Source: Flavobacterium sp. 1355 (lineage in GTDB: Bacteria > Bacteroidota > Bacteroidia > Flavobacteriales > Flavobacteriaceae). Taken from it: 64,000 bases of DNA. Every line of letters starts with the position of its first letter. Positions within the stretch are counted from its first letter, which is position 1. The position numbers and the translations under genes were made by a program. Below are positions 26,217 through 35,107 of this stretch, piece after piece. The notes beneath the pieces are model-generated. The model searched no databases, was not told where the DNA came from, and worked only from the letters and a program-made list of their open reading frames with translations. Where the stretch lies: contig NZ_JAFICC010000005.1 in assembly GCF_017833415.1 (NCBI RefSeq), positions 62,001-126,000 of the forward strand, read 5' to 3'.

Positions 26217-26897
26217 ATGAATAAATGCGATCAATGTATTGTAAGACAGCTTAGTGCCCTAAAAGCACTAAACAAAGAGCAAATCATACAATTGGCAAAT
26301 AGTAAAAGCACCCAGGTAATTAAAAAAGGCGAGGCTATAATAGAGGAAGGGGAAGTAATTAAAGGTGTTTTCTGTATCAAAGATGGCATTGGAAAACTTT
26401 CGAAATTAAGTGCCAACGGCAGGGACCAGGTTGTTAAACTTGTTAAGGCGGGTGAACTTTTAGGGCAACGTTCAATGATCAGCAATGAACCTGCAAACTT
26501 GTCGGCTACAGCAATTGCAGATATGGAAGTTTGTTTCATTCCAAAATCTGAGATTATTCATTTCTTTAATAATAATAATCAGTTTTCAATGAACTTAATG
26601 CAGGCGGTTTGTGAAGATTTGAAACATGCTGATGAGCATACTGTGGACATGGTACAGAAAACTGTTAAGGAAAGACTGGCTGAAAAATTATTATATCTTA
26701 ATGAGACTTTTGGTGTCAATGCTGATCAATCCTTAAAAGTGCAATTATCAAGAGAGGAATTGGCTGGAATGATCGGTACAGCCACCGAGAGCTGTATCCG
26801 ATTGCTTTCTGAGTTTAAAAAGTCAGGGTTGATTGAATTAAAAGGAAAGCTGATTTTTTTAAAGGATATTAAAGGATTAATAAAGGAAGCAAAGTAA
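26217..26897 (+). CDS. FNR-like regulator with N-terminal CxxC
   Basis: The 226-residue Crp/Fnr protein starts MNKCDQCIVRQLSALKALNK, giving C4-x2-C7, with a further Cys in VKGVFCIKDG and later ones in MEVCFIP and AVCEDL; together these could ligate an oxygen-sensing 4Fe-4S cluster as in Fnr, though spacing differs from E. coli. A sensor barrel (about 25-125), dimer helix and C-terminal helix-turn-helix (SREELAGMIGTATESCIRLL) follow. The recognition helix E-S-C-I-R keeps the E and R that read the TGA core. Best candidate for the activator of the TATGAT-N4-ATCATA sites. An upstream ATG (26178) lies before the predicted transcription start and is rejected. Confidence 0.88.
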   Translation: MNKCDQCIVRQLSALKALNKEQIIQLANSKSTQVIKKGEAIIEEGEVIKGVFCIKDGIGKLSKLSANGRDQVVKLVKAGELLGQRSMISNEPANLSATAIADMEVCFIPKSEIIHFFNNNNQFSMNLMQAVCEDLKHADEHTVDMVQKTVKERLAEKLLYLNETFGVNADQSLKVQLSREELAGMIGTATESCIRLLSEFKKSGLIELKGKLIFLKDIKGLIKEAK

Positions 26898-26981
26898 CCG
26901 GAACATAACTAGATCTTTCAGTACTTTACGCTGGGAGATATTGCTGCTTACAGAACCGTTATTAAGTTAATGGTATAATCA

Positions 26982-27911
26982 TTATTTGGATAATTCCAGC
27001 ATTCTTTCAATAGGAACATACGCTTTTTTCATTATATGGGCAGGAACTGTAATTTCGGGAGTTTCATTCAGCAAACAGTCGTGCAATTTTTGTAATGTAT
27101 TTACTTTCATATAGCCACACTGGCTGCAGGCGCAAGTATTGTCTTCATTTGATGGTGCCGGTATTAATATTTTATCAGGAACTTCCTGTTTCATTTTATG
27201 AAGAATACCCGCTTCTGTAGCTACAATAAATTTGTTGCCTGGATTGGTTTTAACATATTCAATCATTCCTGCTGTAGAACCAATATAACAGGCTGTTTTT
27301 AAAATATGTGTTTCAGATTCAGGATGGGCAATAATTTGCGCACCTGGGTTTTGTTTGTATAATTGGATTAATTTATCAAAGGAAAATGCTTCATGAACTA
27401 CACATGCACCGTCCCAAAGCAACATTTCCCTGCCTGTTTGTTCCATTACATATTTTCCCAAATTTTTATCAGGAGCAAAAATAATGGGTTTGTCTTTTGG
27501 TATAGAATTTACGATTTTAACGGCATTGGAAGAAGTGACCACAATGTCAGTTAAAGCTTTAACCTCGGCAGAACAATTCACATAGGTAATAACAATGTGG
27601 TCTGGATGGGCTTCGGTAAATTTTTGAAACAAATCTGCAGGACAAGAGTCAGCCAACGAGCAGCCTGCATTCAAATCTGGAAGAATAACTTTTTTAGACG
27701 GATTTAAAATTTTTGCAGTTTCAGCCATAAAATGTACCCCGGCAAAAACAATTATATCAGCACGTACTTGCATTGCTTCTTGTGACAAGCCCAGGCTGTC
27801 ACCCACATAATCCGCAACATCCTGAATATCGGATTGCTGATAGTAATGTGCCAAAATAACTGCATTCTTCTCTTTTTTTAATTGCAGTATTCTTTCTTTA
27901 AGGTTCTTCAT
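26982..27911 (-). CDS. nadA: Quinolinate synthase
   Basis: Condenses iminoaspartate with dihydroxyacetone phosphate to quinolinate, the second step of de novo NAD synthesis after NadB, using an oxygen-sensitive 4Fe-4S cluster. The 309 residues show [21 protein letters not shown], the cluster cysteines in [11 protein letters not shown], and [10 protein letters not shown] near the C-terminus. The frame extends upstream to 28061, but the ATG at 27911 matches the family start. It follows the Rrf2 gene on the same strand after a gap of 153 bp. Confidence 0.94.
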   Translation of the reverse strand: MKNLKERILQLKKEKNAVILAHYYQQSDIQDVADYVGDSLGLSQEAMQVRADIIVFAGVHFMAETAKILNPSKKVILPDLNAGCSLADSCPADLFQKFTEAHPDHIVITYVNCSAEVKALTDIVVTSSNAVKIVNSIPKDKPIIFAPDKNLGKYVMEQTGREMLLWDGACVVHEAFSFDKLIQLYKQNPGAQIIAHPESETHILKTACYIGSTAGMIEYVKTNPGNKFIVATEAGILHKMKQEVPDKILIPAPSNEDNTCACSQCGYMKVNTLQKLHDCLLNETPEITVPAHIMKKAYVPIERMLELSK

Positions 27912-28064
27912 TATTAAATCTTTAATTATTCTCGTGTGTTTAAAACAAACTGAGTGTATGCTGCTACTTTTGGTTTGGTTTTTAGAATTGAAATTTTGAA
28001 ATCGATAAGATTGTTGATTTTTCGTAAAATCCAATCCAACAAAGCTTTCATTATGAAACAAAAA

Positions 28065-28499
28065 TTAATACTTCAGGAAAGTGTCTCCCGTTTTAATGCC
28101 CAAAGCCAATTCTTCCAGGTTGGTATTCTCCAGCATATACACCAAATCGTTTCGAATAGATATAAATTTATCGTGCATCGGACAAGGATGGTCTTCTGAG
28201 CAATTGCTTAACCCTAATAAGCAACCCGTTAAAATGCAATCGCCATCCAAAGAACTCACTATTTGCGCTAATTTAATTCCTTTCATATTCTCTTTAGGAA
28301 TTTCAAAACCGCCGCCCACTCCTCTTATGGAGTTGATGATATTGTCTCTCGATAGGATTTGAAGAATTTTAGCTGTAAAAGCTTCAGGAGAATCTATTTT
28401 TTTTGCAATTTCTTTCAAGCCAATTCGATTGCCCTGATACGATTGGAAAGCAATAAAAATAGTTGCACGTATGCCGTATTCACAGGTTTTAGAGAACAT
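28065..28499 (-). CDS. Rrf2-family iron-sulfur regulator (NsrR/IscR type)
   Basis: The 144-residue protein has the Rrf2 winged helix (TCEYGIRATIFIAF; LKEIAKKIDSPEAFTAKIL; RGVGGGFEI as wing) and a cysteine group, DCILTGCLLGLSNCSEDHPC, giving four Cys within 22 residues that could hold a 2Fe-2S or 4Fe-4S cluster. NsrR senses NO and IscR senses cluster status; the neighbours (hemerythrin, NO-island genes, NadA) favour NO or cluster-stress sensing. It is the next-to-last gene of a minus-strand run from 31162 to 26982. Confidence 0.88.
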   Translation of the reverse strand: MFSKTCEYGIRATIFIAFQSYQGNRIGLKEIAKKIDSPEAFTAKILQILSRDNIINSIRGVGGGFEIPKENMKGIKLAQIVSSLDGDCILTGCLLGLSNCSEDHPCPMHDKFISIRNDLVYMLENTNLEELALGIKTGDTFLKY

Positions 28500-28533
28500 A
28501 ATCGATTTTTATTATTACTAAGAATTTTATAAA

Positions 28534-28983
28534 TTAAAGCCCTCCAAAACGCACAAAAGACCCAAATATAACCATCAAAACCCCAATTATGGTAACTGAT
28601 AAAATATGAAAAGTCATTTCGGGTAATTTGTCCGCACTTTTTTTAAGTTTTGGCAATACTCTAAATTGAGCACTCAAAGCAAAAAGGACAGTCAATAATA
28701 ACAACGCTAATTTTGTTGAAACAACTTTTTCTAGAGGTGTTTCAAACTGAAACCAATATTGAATACCAACAGCATATTTATAGGCCATTAAAACCCCTGT
28801 AATGACCAATAAACCCAGAGCAGTCATTCCTATAGGTTCATACTTTCTTTCATAATCGAGGATTATATTTTGATTTTTTTCTTTTAGTGCTTGTGGCAAA
28901 AAACCAAAGACAAGCAACAAATGGCCACCAACCCAAATAGCGGCACTCAAAAGATGGATGATTAACAATAAATGATGGCTCAT
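28534..28983 (-). CDS. CopD-like four-helix membrane protein
   Basis: The 149-residue protein has four predicted membrane helices, begins MSHHLLLIIHLLSAAIWVGG (His in helix 1, a b-type-heme or copper pattern shared with CopD/DUF2269-like proteins) and includes TPLEKVVSTKLALLLLTV. It overlaps the stop of the upstream 403-residue membrane protein by 4 bp, so the two are coupled and probably act together. Function uncertain. Confidence 0.7.
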   Translation of the reverse strand: MSHHLLLIIHLLSAAIWVGGHLLLVFGFLPQALKEKNQNIILDYERKYEPIGMTALGLLVITGVLMAYKYAVGIQYWFQFETPLEKVVSTKLALLLLTVLFALSAQFRVLPKLKKSADKLPEMTFHILSVTIIGVLMVIFGSFVRFGGL

Positions 28984-30191
28984 GCGGTTTTTCGTTTAAT
29001 TTTCAAAATTTCAACAGATAGCAATAAAAGGCCTGCTGGCAGAAAAATACTGGATAAAAATAGATTTTGGTAATAACCCGGTAGAGTTCCCTTACCCAGG
29101 AAAAACCAAATCCCCTGAAGGAACAAAAGAGTTTCAGTTGTGAAAAATCCGAATAAAAAAATCGCGATTCCCCATTTTTGAATACGGTTCCTCGAATTTA
29201 AAAAATCATTTTGCAAGGCAAATCCAAACAGGAAACCTGTAATAATTCCCAACATCGTCAAATGAATATAACCAATAACAAAATTACGAATCTGATGGGA
29301 TACCTGTGCCAATTCGGGAAGCAAAACCACAAGTTGAATAACGACTTTTAAAGCCAATGAAAACAAAGCAAAACCATACACTGTTTTTGCGATTGTTGGT
29401 AAAGCAGCAAAAAAGGATTGAAACTGCGGGCGGATAAATTGTATAAAAAGTACCCCAGCATATATCTGAAGGATTACTCCAAGAGTATTTAACCAGTAAA
29501 AGACAGGATCAGGCAAATACCAGCTAACCGGCAAAGCCAATGTCAAAAAAGTCGAAGCAACAAATAAATTATAAAACACCCGAAATTTTTTAGCTTCAAT
29601 AATAAGTATTGCCTGTTTGAAAAACAAAGCCAAAACGGCAAACAGAAACCAGCCGTTAAATTGAAAATGAAGAAAAAATTGGATGGCAATCTGATAAAAA
29701 GCGCTTGTTTTTCCTAATAATCCTACGACGGGGCCTAAACACCAAACACCTAAAGTGGAAAGTGTCATAAAAAACAAAGCCATATAAAGCATCTTCTTTT
29801 CGGAGAATGTGCCTGGATTGGCATCCTTTATAATTAAATAACAAAAATAGTAGCTGCAGAAAATATGCAAAGTAGAGAAAAGAATAGAGGCAAAAGCATA
29901 TCCTTGGGCAGGAAAATCAACCATCATTCCGAGTACAGCCAGTTCTGTTATCCAAAATAAACGGTTGTAGATGGGTTTTTGTTTTTTTTCTTTTGGAACG
30001 AAAAAATAAAAAATCAAACAGTGCAACATCAAATAAACCCAGCCTAACATCGCCACATGTGAATGTCCGTGCATTAAAAACTGAAAATTCAGTCCAGCGA
30101 TCGGTGCAACATACATCCATCGAAGCAACAGTCCCATCAGTGCAGCGATGAAAAAATTAATAAAGGTACAGAGTAACCAACTCTTCTTCAT
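28980..30191 (-). CDS. Polytopic membrane protein distantly like heme-copper oxidase subunit I / NnrS
   Basis: A 403-residue protein of about eleven to twelve hydrophobic helices. His-bearing segments MHGHSHVAMLGWVYLMLHC (about 39-58), HIFCSYYF, FFLHFQFNGWFLF and GYIHLTMLGIITGFLFGF resemble, in spacing and composition, those of the NO reductase in this window (LHGHTALFGVYGMLGIG) and of NnrS. It lacks a complete oxidase active-site HPEVY-type motif. Related proteins sit beside Rrf2 and CopD-like genes in Bacteroidota. A heme-containing NO- or O2-linked membrane protein is my inference; no function is established to my knowledge. Confidence 0.6.
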   Translation of the reverse strand: MKKSWLLCTFINFFIAALMGLLLRWMYVAPIAGLNFQFLMHGHSHVAMLGWVYLMLHCLIFYFFVPKEKKQKPIYNRLFWITELAVLGMMVDFPAQGYAFASILFSTLHIFCSYYFCYLIIKDANPGTFSEKKMLYMALFFMTLSTLGVWCLGPVVGLLGKTSAFYQIAIQFFLHFQFNGWFLFAVLALFFKQAILIIEAKKFRVFYNLFVASTFLTLALPVSWYLPDPVFYWLNTLGVILQIYAGVLFIQFIRPQFQSFFAALPTIAKTVYGFALFSLALKVVIQLVVLLPELAQVSHQIRNFVIGYIHLTMLGIITGFLFGFALQNDFLNSRNRIQKWGIAIFLFGFFTTETLLFLQGIWFFLGKGTLPGYYQNLFLSSIFLPAGLLLLSVEILKIKRKTA

Positions 30192-30239
30192 GATTTTTAA
30201 AGAATTTTAATTCTTGATACTAAAAAGTGTGTTTATGCT

Positions 30240-30686
30240 TTAAATAAAAAATAGCGAATATTGCTCTAAATAGACAATAATCTCTTTCTTTATTTCATCT
30301 TTATTTGAATCCTCCAGATTATTTATTTTTAACTTTAACGGAATCAGATAGTTGTGTAACTGATTATGGGCTTCACCTTTCATTGTACATTTTTTTAGAA
30401 TCAAGGCAAATTCAAAGTTCAGTTTCTCTTTCAAAACCGATGCGCTTTCTTCTTGACCTGATTCCAGAATTATTTTTTGTAAAGTAGTAATCCCTTCAGT
30501 AGTTTCTGCGTTGGCTACCCATAATTGTCCTTTGTGCAGGCTCACTTTTGCGGGTGTTTCGATATTTTTTTCCGAAACTGAATTTATTTCATCAGCTTCT
30601 TTAGCTATTTTATCTTCTTTGTTTTTTTGGCATGATCCGATAGATACAATGGCCAATAAAAATAATACTAGTTTTATTTTTTTCAT
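30240..30686 (-). CDS. Small lipoprotein with CTMKGxAHNxLH motif
   Basis: The 148-residue product has a lipobox (AIVSIGSCQK), an acidic linker, and a helical domain with KKCTMKGEAHNQLHNYLIPL near 107-126; the Cys, Met and two His suggest metal binding, as in proteins near copper genes of Bacteroidota. The frame opens at 30707, but the ATG at 30686 starts directly at the signal peptide (MKKIKLVLFLLAIVSIG). It lies between the hemerythrin and the 403-residue membrane protein on the same strand. Confidence 0.6.
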   Translation of the reverse strand: MKKIKLVLFLLAIVSIGSCQKNKEDKIAKEADEINSVSEKNIETPAKVSLHKGQLWVANAETTEGITTLQKIILESGQEESASVLKEKLNFEFALILKKCTMKGEAHNQLHNYLIPLKLKINNLEDSNKDEIKKEIIVYLEQYSLFFI

Positions 30687-30697
30687 TTTGTCAAATT

Positions 30698-31162
30698 TTA
30701 GCTCCAAAAATCAGCATCTTCATTGTCTATAAAAGCTTCCTTGGAATGTATCTCTTCTATTTTTTTTAATTGTTCTTTTGTGGCAGCTTTTTGAATTTCA
30801 GCAAATAAAATACGTTCTTCAAAACGAATATGAAGGTCTAATTCTTTTTCAATACTTTTTAAATTTGCTTCCAGATCCCAAGCAGTTTCGAATAGTTTCC
30901 TTAGCGCTCTATGTTCTTTGAGTGCTTGTATTACGAGTTGGTTATCAGGTTCTAAAATTGGGAAGATGTATTTTTCCTCCAATAGAAAATGTCCTTTTAA
31001 ATGCGTTTCATAAAACCAATCCACGTATTTTCTGATGTGGGGAAGTTCGATATTTTTCGCCATTCCGGTTTTAATTTTCCAGCAAAGAAGCAAACCATGA
31101 TGATGGTCGTGGCTAAAAGGTTTTAATTCCGGAGACCTCGTTATGGGAGAAGTGGGTTTCAT
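30698..31162 (-). CDS. Hemerythrin-domain protein
   Basis: A 154-residue four-helix di-iron protein. Ligand-type residues are in PFSHDHHHGLLLCWK, ETHLKGHFLLEEKYIFP, LKEHRALRK and LHIRFEERILF. Bacterial hemerythrins bind O2 or NO; the gene heads the run of hemerythrin, lipoprotein, membrane protein, CopD-like and Rrf2 genes. It follows nrdG after 47 bp and may belong to the same long transcript. Confidence 0.85.
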   Translation of the reverse strand: MKPTSPITRSPELKPFSHDHHHGLLLCWKIKTGMAKNIELPHIRKYVDWFYETHLKGHFLLEEKYIFPILEPDNQLVIQALKEHRALRKLFETAWDLEANLKSIEKELDLHIRFEERILFAEIQKAATKEQLKKIEEIHSKEAFIDNEDADFWS

Positions 31163-31209
31163 TTGGCTAAATTTATTTAATTGATTAAAGCATTTAAAAA
31201 AACAGATTA

Positions 31210-31896
31210 CTACCCTCTAAAATGTATTTTAATTTTTTCTGTAGCAAGATTATGTTTTTCCAATTCTTTAAAAGATTCCCCAAGTTTTTCTATTGTTGAT
31301 CCATTAACAAAATGCTGAATGTAATAAGCTCCTGAATATCCCAAATTTTCCAGAAAGGAAATCATTTCCCGGATATCTTCTATCTTTAGTAAATCCGAAT
31401 GCACTGTTGTACGAACTTCAAAAGGTATGTTGTTTTGTAGCAATAAAAGTAATGACTTTGCGAAAGGAACAAAAAGGTTGGACCGGGTAATTTTTTCAAA
31501 ATTTGCAGGCATTGCCTTAAAATCAAGAGCTACATAATCAATGAGTTCCTTTTGGATCAGTTCTTCCAGTACTTTGGTTTGCGAGCCATTGGTGTCAATT
31601 TTGATTAAAAAGCCCATTTTTTTGACTTTTGTAATAAAGGAAATGGCTTTTCTGTGCAACAAACATTCGCCTCCGCTAAAAACCACGGCGTCTAGCAATT
31701 GCACCCTGTTTTTGATAAATTGAAGTGCTTTCTCAAAAGAAATACTTCCCTTTCCAAATACAATTTCAGGATTATAACAATATAAGCATCGCATATTACA
31801 GCCTGCAAACCAAAGAATGCAAGCTGACCGGTGCGGATAATCTAATAAAGTGAAAGGCGTGATACTGTAAATAGGTGTACTAACATTTTGCTTCAT
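31210..31896 (-). CDS. nrdG: Anaerobic ribonucleotide reductase activating enzyme (radical SAM)
   Basis: The 228-residue radical SAM protein carries C33-x3-C37-x2-C40 (GCNMRCLYCYNPE) and the SAM-site motif VVFSGGECLLH. It makes the glycyl radical on NrdD. Length is nearer the NrdG2 branch than the 154-residue E. coli form. Its ATG overlaps the end of the small glycyl-radical gene by 17 bp, which ties activator and substrate together. Confidence 0.92.
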   Translation of the reverse strand: MKQNVSTPIYSITPFTLLDYPHRSACILWFAGCNMRCLYCYNPEIVFGKGSISFEKALQFIKNRVQLLDAVVFSGGECLLHRKAISFITKVKKMGFLIKIDTNGSQTKVLEELIQKELIDYVALDFKAMPANFEKITRSNLFVPFAKSLLLLLQNNIPFEVRTTVHSDLLKIEDIREMISFLENLGYSGAYYIQHFVNGSTIEKLGESFKELEKHNLATEKIKIHFRG

Positions 31897-32044
31897 TGAA
31901 ATGGGTTCGTTGTTTGTGTTCTCCTTTTTTTCCGATATTAAAACTCTCTACTGGTCTATGGTAGCCCATTACCCTTGTATATACCAGACATTTGGTGCGT
32001 AATTCTTGATTTTGTTCTAAAATCGCGTTGGTTGTTAGTTTCAT
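31880..32044 (-). CDS. 54-residue glycyl-radical segment of class III ribonucleotide reductase
   Basis: A short frame between nrdD and nrdG, ATG at 32044 and TAG at 31880. Its middle, YTRVMGYHRPVESFNIGKKG, matches the NrdD C-terminal glycyl-radical loop (R-V-x-G-Y-x-x-P-V...N-x-G-K) that the 703-residue NrdD upstream lacks; Gly27 would be the radical site. It starts 45 bp after the nrdD stop and ends inside nrdG. It therefore looks like a detached C-terminal module working in trans. Small proteins labelled as anaerobic ribonucleotide reductase exist in Bacteroidota by recollection, so the arrangement may be ancestral, not a mutation. Confidence 0.8.
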   Translation of the reverse strand: MKLTTNAILEQNQELRTKCLVYTRVMGYHRPVESFNIGKKGEHKQRTHFNEAKC

Positions 32045-32089
32045 ATTTGCTGTTTTTAAATTATGAATTGTGGGATTGTCTATGGTTGC

Positions 32090-34201
32090 TTATTTTTCAA
32101 ATCCCAATAAATTCGCTTTTTCTTCTATAATAATCTCATCACATTTTGGGCAATACTCGTGTTCTCCGTTCAGGTATCCGTGAACAGGACAAACACTAAA
32201 TACAGGTGTTACTGTTATGTAAGGCAATTTAAAATGGGTAATCACTTTTTTTACAAAATTTTTGCAAGCTTCAGGGGAGCTGATTCTTTCGCTCATGTAC
32301 AAATGCAAAACAGTTCCTCCGGTATATTTGCATTGCAATTGGTCCTGTAGCATCAAAGCTTCAAATGGGTCCTGGGTAAAATCTACAGGGATTTGTGAAC
32401 TATTTGTGTAGTAGATATTTTTTTCTACTCCCGCCTGAATAATATCGTCAAAACGTTTTTTATCCTCTTTGGCAAATCGGTATGTGGTTCCTTCTGCCGG
32501 AGTGGCTTCTAAATTATAAAGATTTCCAGTTTCTTCCTGATACTGCTTCATTCTGTCCCGGATGTGTTCCAGAATTTCAGAAGCAAGTTCAATACCAGTT
32601 TCAGAAGTTATGTCGTCTTCATTATGGGTAAAATTCTGTATCATTTCGTTCATTCCGTTTACACCAATAGTTGAAAAGTGATTTCTGAAATGTTGTAAAT
32701 ACCGTTTGGTGTAGGGATACAATCCACGATCGTACATTCCCTGAATAAAAGTTCTTTTTTTCTCTAAAGTTGATTTGGAAATCAATAAAAGCTTGTCCAA
32801 TTGTTGAAATAAAGCTGCTTTGTTTCCTTTGAATAAATAACCTAAACGAGCCATATTAATAGTTACCACGCCAATACTTCCTGTCATTTCAGCGCTTCCA
32901 AAAAGTCCGTTTCCACGTTTTAGTAGTTCGCGCAAATCGAGTTGCAAACGGCAGCACATACTGCGAACAGCATTGGGCTTGTAGGCATTTTCATTTTCTA
33001 TTTGATTGCCATTTTCGTCCAAAACATATTGGCTTCCAATGAAATTTTGAAAATAAGAAGAACCAATTTTCGCTGTGTTTTCAAAAAGCAGGTTTGTGTT
33101 CTCTCCATCCCAGTCAAATTCTTCGGTAATATTAACCGTTGGAATAGGGAAGGTAAAGGGCTGCCCATTGGCATCACCTTCTGTCATTACTGTATAATAC
33201 GCTTTATTGATTAGATTCATTTCTTTTTGAAAATGCTCGTATCGTAAATTAGTAACTTCAGAAACTCCTCTGCTTTTAGCCCTTGTCAATAGGTCTGTAC
33301 TATTGTTCTTTTCAAAAATATGACAATCATTTTTAGTCGGAATTTGTGCTTTTAAATCCTCAGGAACAACCCAGTCTAAAGTGATATTAGTAAAGGGAGA
33401 TTGTCCCCAGCGTGCGGGAACATTCAGGTTGTACACAAAACTTCGTACCGCTTTTAAAACGTCATCATAAAGGAGATTGTCTTTGAATACGTAAGGAGCC
33501 AAATAGGTGTCAAAAGAACTAAAGGCTTGTGCACCTGCCCATTCGCTTTGCAAAATCCCCAGAAAATTTGCCATCTGTCCTAAAGCTTCCCTAAAATGAG
33601 ATGGCGGTTTGCTTTCCACCCGGCCTCTGACTCCATTGAAACCTTCATTTAACAAAACACGCAAACTCCAACCCGCACAATAGCCCGTCAGGCAATCCAA
33701 ATCGTGAATGTGAATATCACCATTGCGGTGTGCATAGCCTTCTTCTTTAGAATACACTTTATCCAGCCAATAATTTGCGATAACTTTTCCTGCTACATTG
33801 CTAACCAATCCTGCGTTCGAATAAGAGGTGTTGGCGTTGGCGTTGATCCGCCAATCTGTTTGTTGTATGTATTCTTCAATCGTTTGGGTGCTGTCGACAT
33901 AAGTTGTATCATCATTCAATCCTTCAAGATGTTCGCGTTGCAGCTTTCTGGTGTGTCGGTATAGCATAAAGGAGCGCATGGCATCAAAATGGTTTTTATC
34001 GAATAATTTTTTTTCGATTACATCCTGAATTTCTTCAACAGACCATACTTCTTTGTTTTCGAGTTGTATAGCCACACTTTCAAAAACACTTTCGTCAACA
34101 ACTATAGAGACGCTCTGAAAAGTTTTTTCAATTGCATCTTTGATCTTATAGCTTTCGAATGGCTGATAATTTCCACTTCTTTTGATGACATAATTTTCCA
34201 T
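32090..34201 (-). CDS. nrdD: Class III anaerobic ribonucleoside-triphosphate reductase, main chain
   Basis: The 703-residue protein reduces ribonucleotides to deoxyribonucleotides without oxygen. It has an ATP-cone (about 1-95: YVIKRSGNYQPFESYKIKDA), then the ten-stranded barrel with IHIHDLDCLTGYCAGWSL and NVPARWGQSPFTNITLDW, and a zinc-site end CPVHGYLNGEHEYCPKC (671-687). It stops 16 residues after that site, before the glycyl-radical loop that canonical NrdD carries; the loop is in the next frame (31880-32044). It follows the second ric gene by 33 bp and shares its promoter. Confidence 0.93.
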   Translation of the reverse strand: MENYVIKRSGNYQPFESYKIKDAIEKTFQSVSIVVDESVFESVAIQLENKEVWSVEEIQDVIEKKLFDKNHFDAMRSFMLYRHTRKLQREHLEGLNDDTTYVDSTQTIEEYIQQTDWRINANANTSYSNAGLVSNVAGKVIANYWLDKVYSKEEGYAHRNGDIHIHDLDCLTGYCAGWSLRVLLNEGFNGVRGRVESKPPSHFREALGQMANFLGILQSEWAGAQAFSSFDTYLAPYVFKDNLLYDDVLKAVRSFVYNLNVPARWGQSPFTNITLDWVVPEDLKAQIPTKNDCHIFEKNNSTDLLTRAKSRGVSEVTNLRYEHFQKEMNLINKAYYTVMTEGDANGQPFTFPIPTVNITEEFDWDGENTNLLFENTAKIGSSYFQNFIGSQYVLDENGNQIENENAYKPNAVRSMCCRLQLDLRELLKRGNGLFGSAEMTGSIGVVTINMARLGYLFKGNKAALFQQLDKLLLISKSTLEKKRTFIQGMYDRGLYPYTKRYLQHFRNHFSTIGVNGMNEMIQNFTHNEDDITSETGIELASEILEHIRDRMKQYQEETGNLYNLEATPAEGTTYRFAKEDKKRFDDIIQAGVEKNIYYTNSSQIPVDFTQDPFEALMLQDQLQCKYTGGTVLHLYMSERISSPEACKNFVKKVITHFKLPYITVTPVFSVCPVHGYLNGEHEYCPKCDEIIIEEKANLLGFEK

Positions 34202-34234
34202 AGTTGTTGGTTCTTAGTGATTGAAAGCTACTTA

Positions 34235-34963
34235 TTATTGAGCTGTAAAGTCTTTTTCAAGTTTGGCAGCTTTTGGAAATAAAATATTATTCTCCAAATG
34301 AATGTGTTTATGCAAATCCTGCTCAAATTCTTCTAGCATTGCAAACGTAACTTTATAAGTATTACAGCCATCAGCTGGCGGTGTATAATTGTTAGTTAAT
34401 TCTGCTATTTTTCTAAAACGGACACCTTCGGCGTCGTGCTCGTGCATCATCATAGCAATTGGATTTTGAATGGTTTCAAAATGAGGCAGCTCAATTAATT
34501 CATCAGATAGAGTAGCATGAACCATTTTTTTTATAAATGGGAACAAAATCAGCTCTTCTTTTTTCATATGTTGTGCCAATTCTCCTGCGCAGCCTTTAAA
34601 AAGCTCATTTATTAATAATAGTTCAGGATGTTTTGCGCCATGTACTCTGCTGAGCTTATCTAAAAACTGCAGTAGTATTGGTGTTTTTTCTGATACATAT
34701 CTGTGATGCGTTTTTTCAATATAATCAGCCAATAAATCAATCGGCCAGGCATTGTAATCAATTCCTGAATCGCTTTTTGATGATAGAACTGTTTCAATTT
34801 CCTGTAATAAAACATCTGCAGTCACTGCTTTTTTCTGGCAGGCTTCTTCAATGCTTCTGTTTCCGTTACAGCAAAAATCTATTCCGTATTTTGAGAACAA
34901 GGCTGCTGTTCTAAAATCTTTTGCCACGTATTCTCCGATTGTAATTTGTTCTAAAGTTTCCAT
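34235..34963 (-). CDS. ric: RIC di-iron iron-sulfur cluster repair protein, copy 2
   Basis: A 242-residue paralogue of the protein at 7494-8210: ScdA domain with GIDFCCNGN, then a hemerythrin-like domain with THHRY, VHGAKHPE, HEHDAEG and HIHLENNILFP. It is the first gene of the minus-strand run with nrdD, the glycyl-radical module and nrdG. Cluster repair alongside an activase that itself needs a 4Fe-4S cluster is logical. An Fnr-type palindrome lies 174-189 bp upstream. Confidence 0.92.
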   Translation of the reverse strand: METLEQITIGEYVAKDFRTAALFSKYGIDFCCNGNRSIEEACQKKAVTADVLLQEIETVLSSKSDSGIDYNAWPIDLLADYIEKTHHRYVSEKTPILLQFLDKLSRVHGAKHPELLLINELFKGCAGELAQHMKKEELILFPFIKKMVHATLSDELIELPHFETIQNPIAMMMHEHDAEGVRFRKIAELTNNYTPPADGCNTYKVTFAMLEEFEQDLHKHIHLENNILFPKAAKLEKDFTAQ

Positions 34964-35107
34964 AATTTTTATTTAGATTATAATTTGTAAATGATTAAAC
35001 GATGATTATCTTAATAAAAGAGTATTTTATCTTTTAATTAAACACACTTCATCATTTATTTTGTTATCCAGTTGTCTTATTATTATTTAATGTATTATTT
35101 GATATTG

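Noticed and set aside
26178..26897. Earlier ATG for the FNR-like regulator
   Set aside because: It lies upstream of the -7 element TACTTTTG, so it would not be transcribed; the ATG at 26217 starts at the cysteine-containing N-terminus.
26982..28061. Longer start for NadA (ATG at 28061)
   Set aside because: It adds 50 unrelated residues; [11 protein letters not shown] at 27911 is the normal family start.
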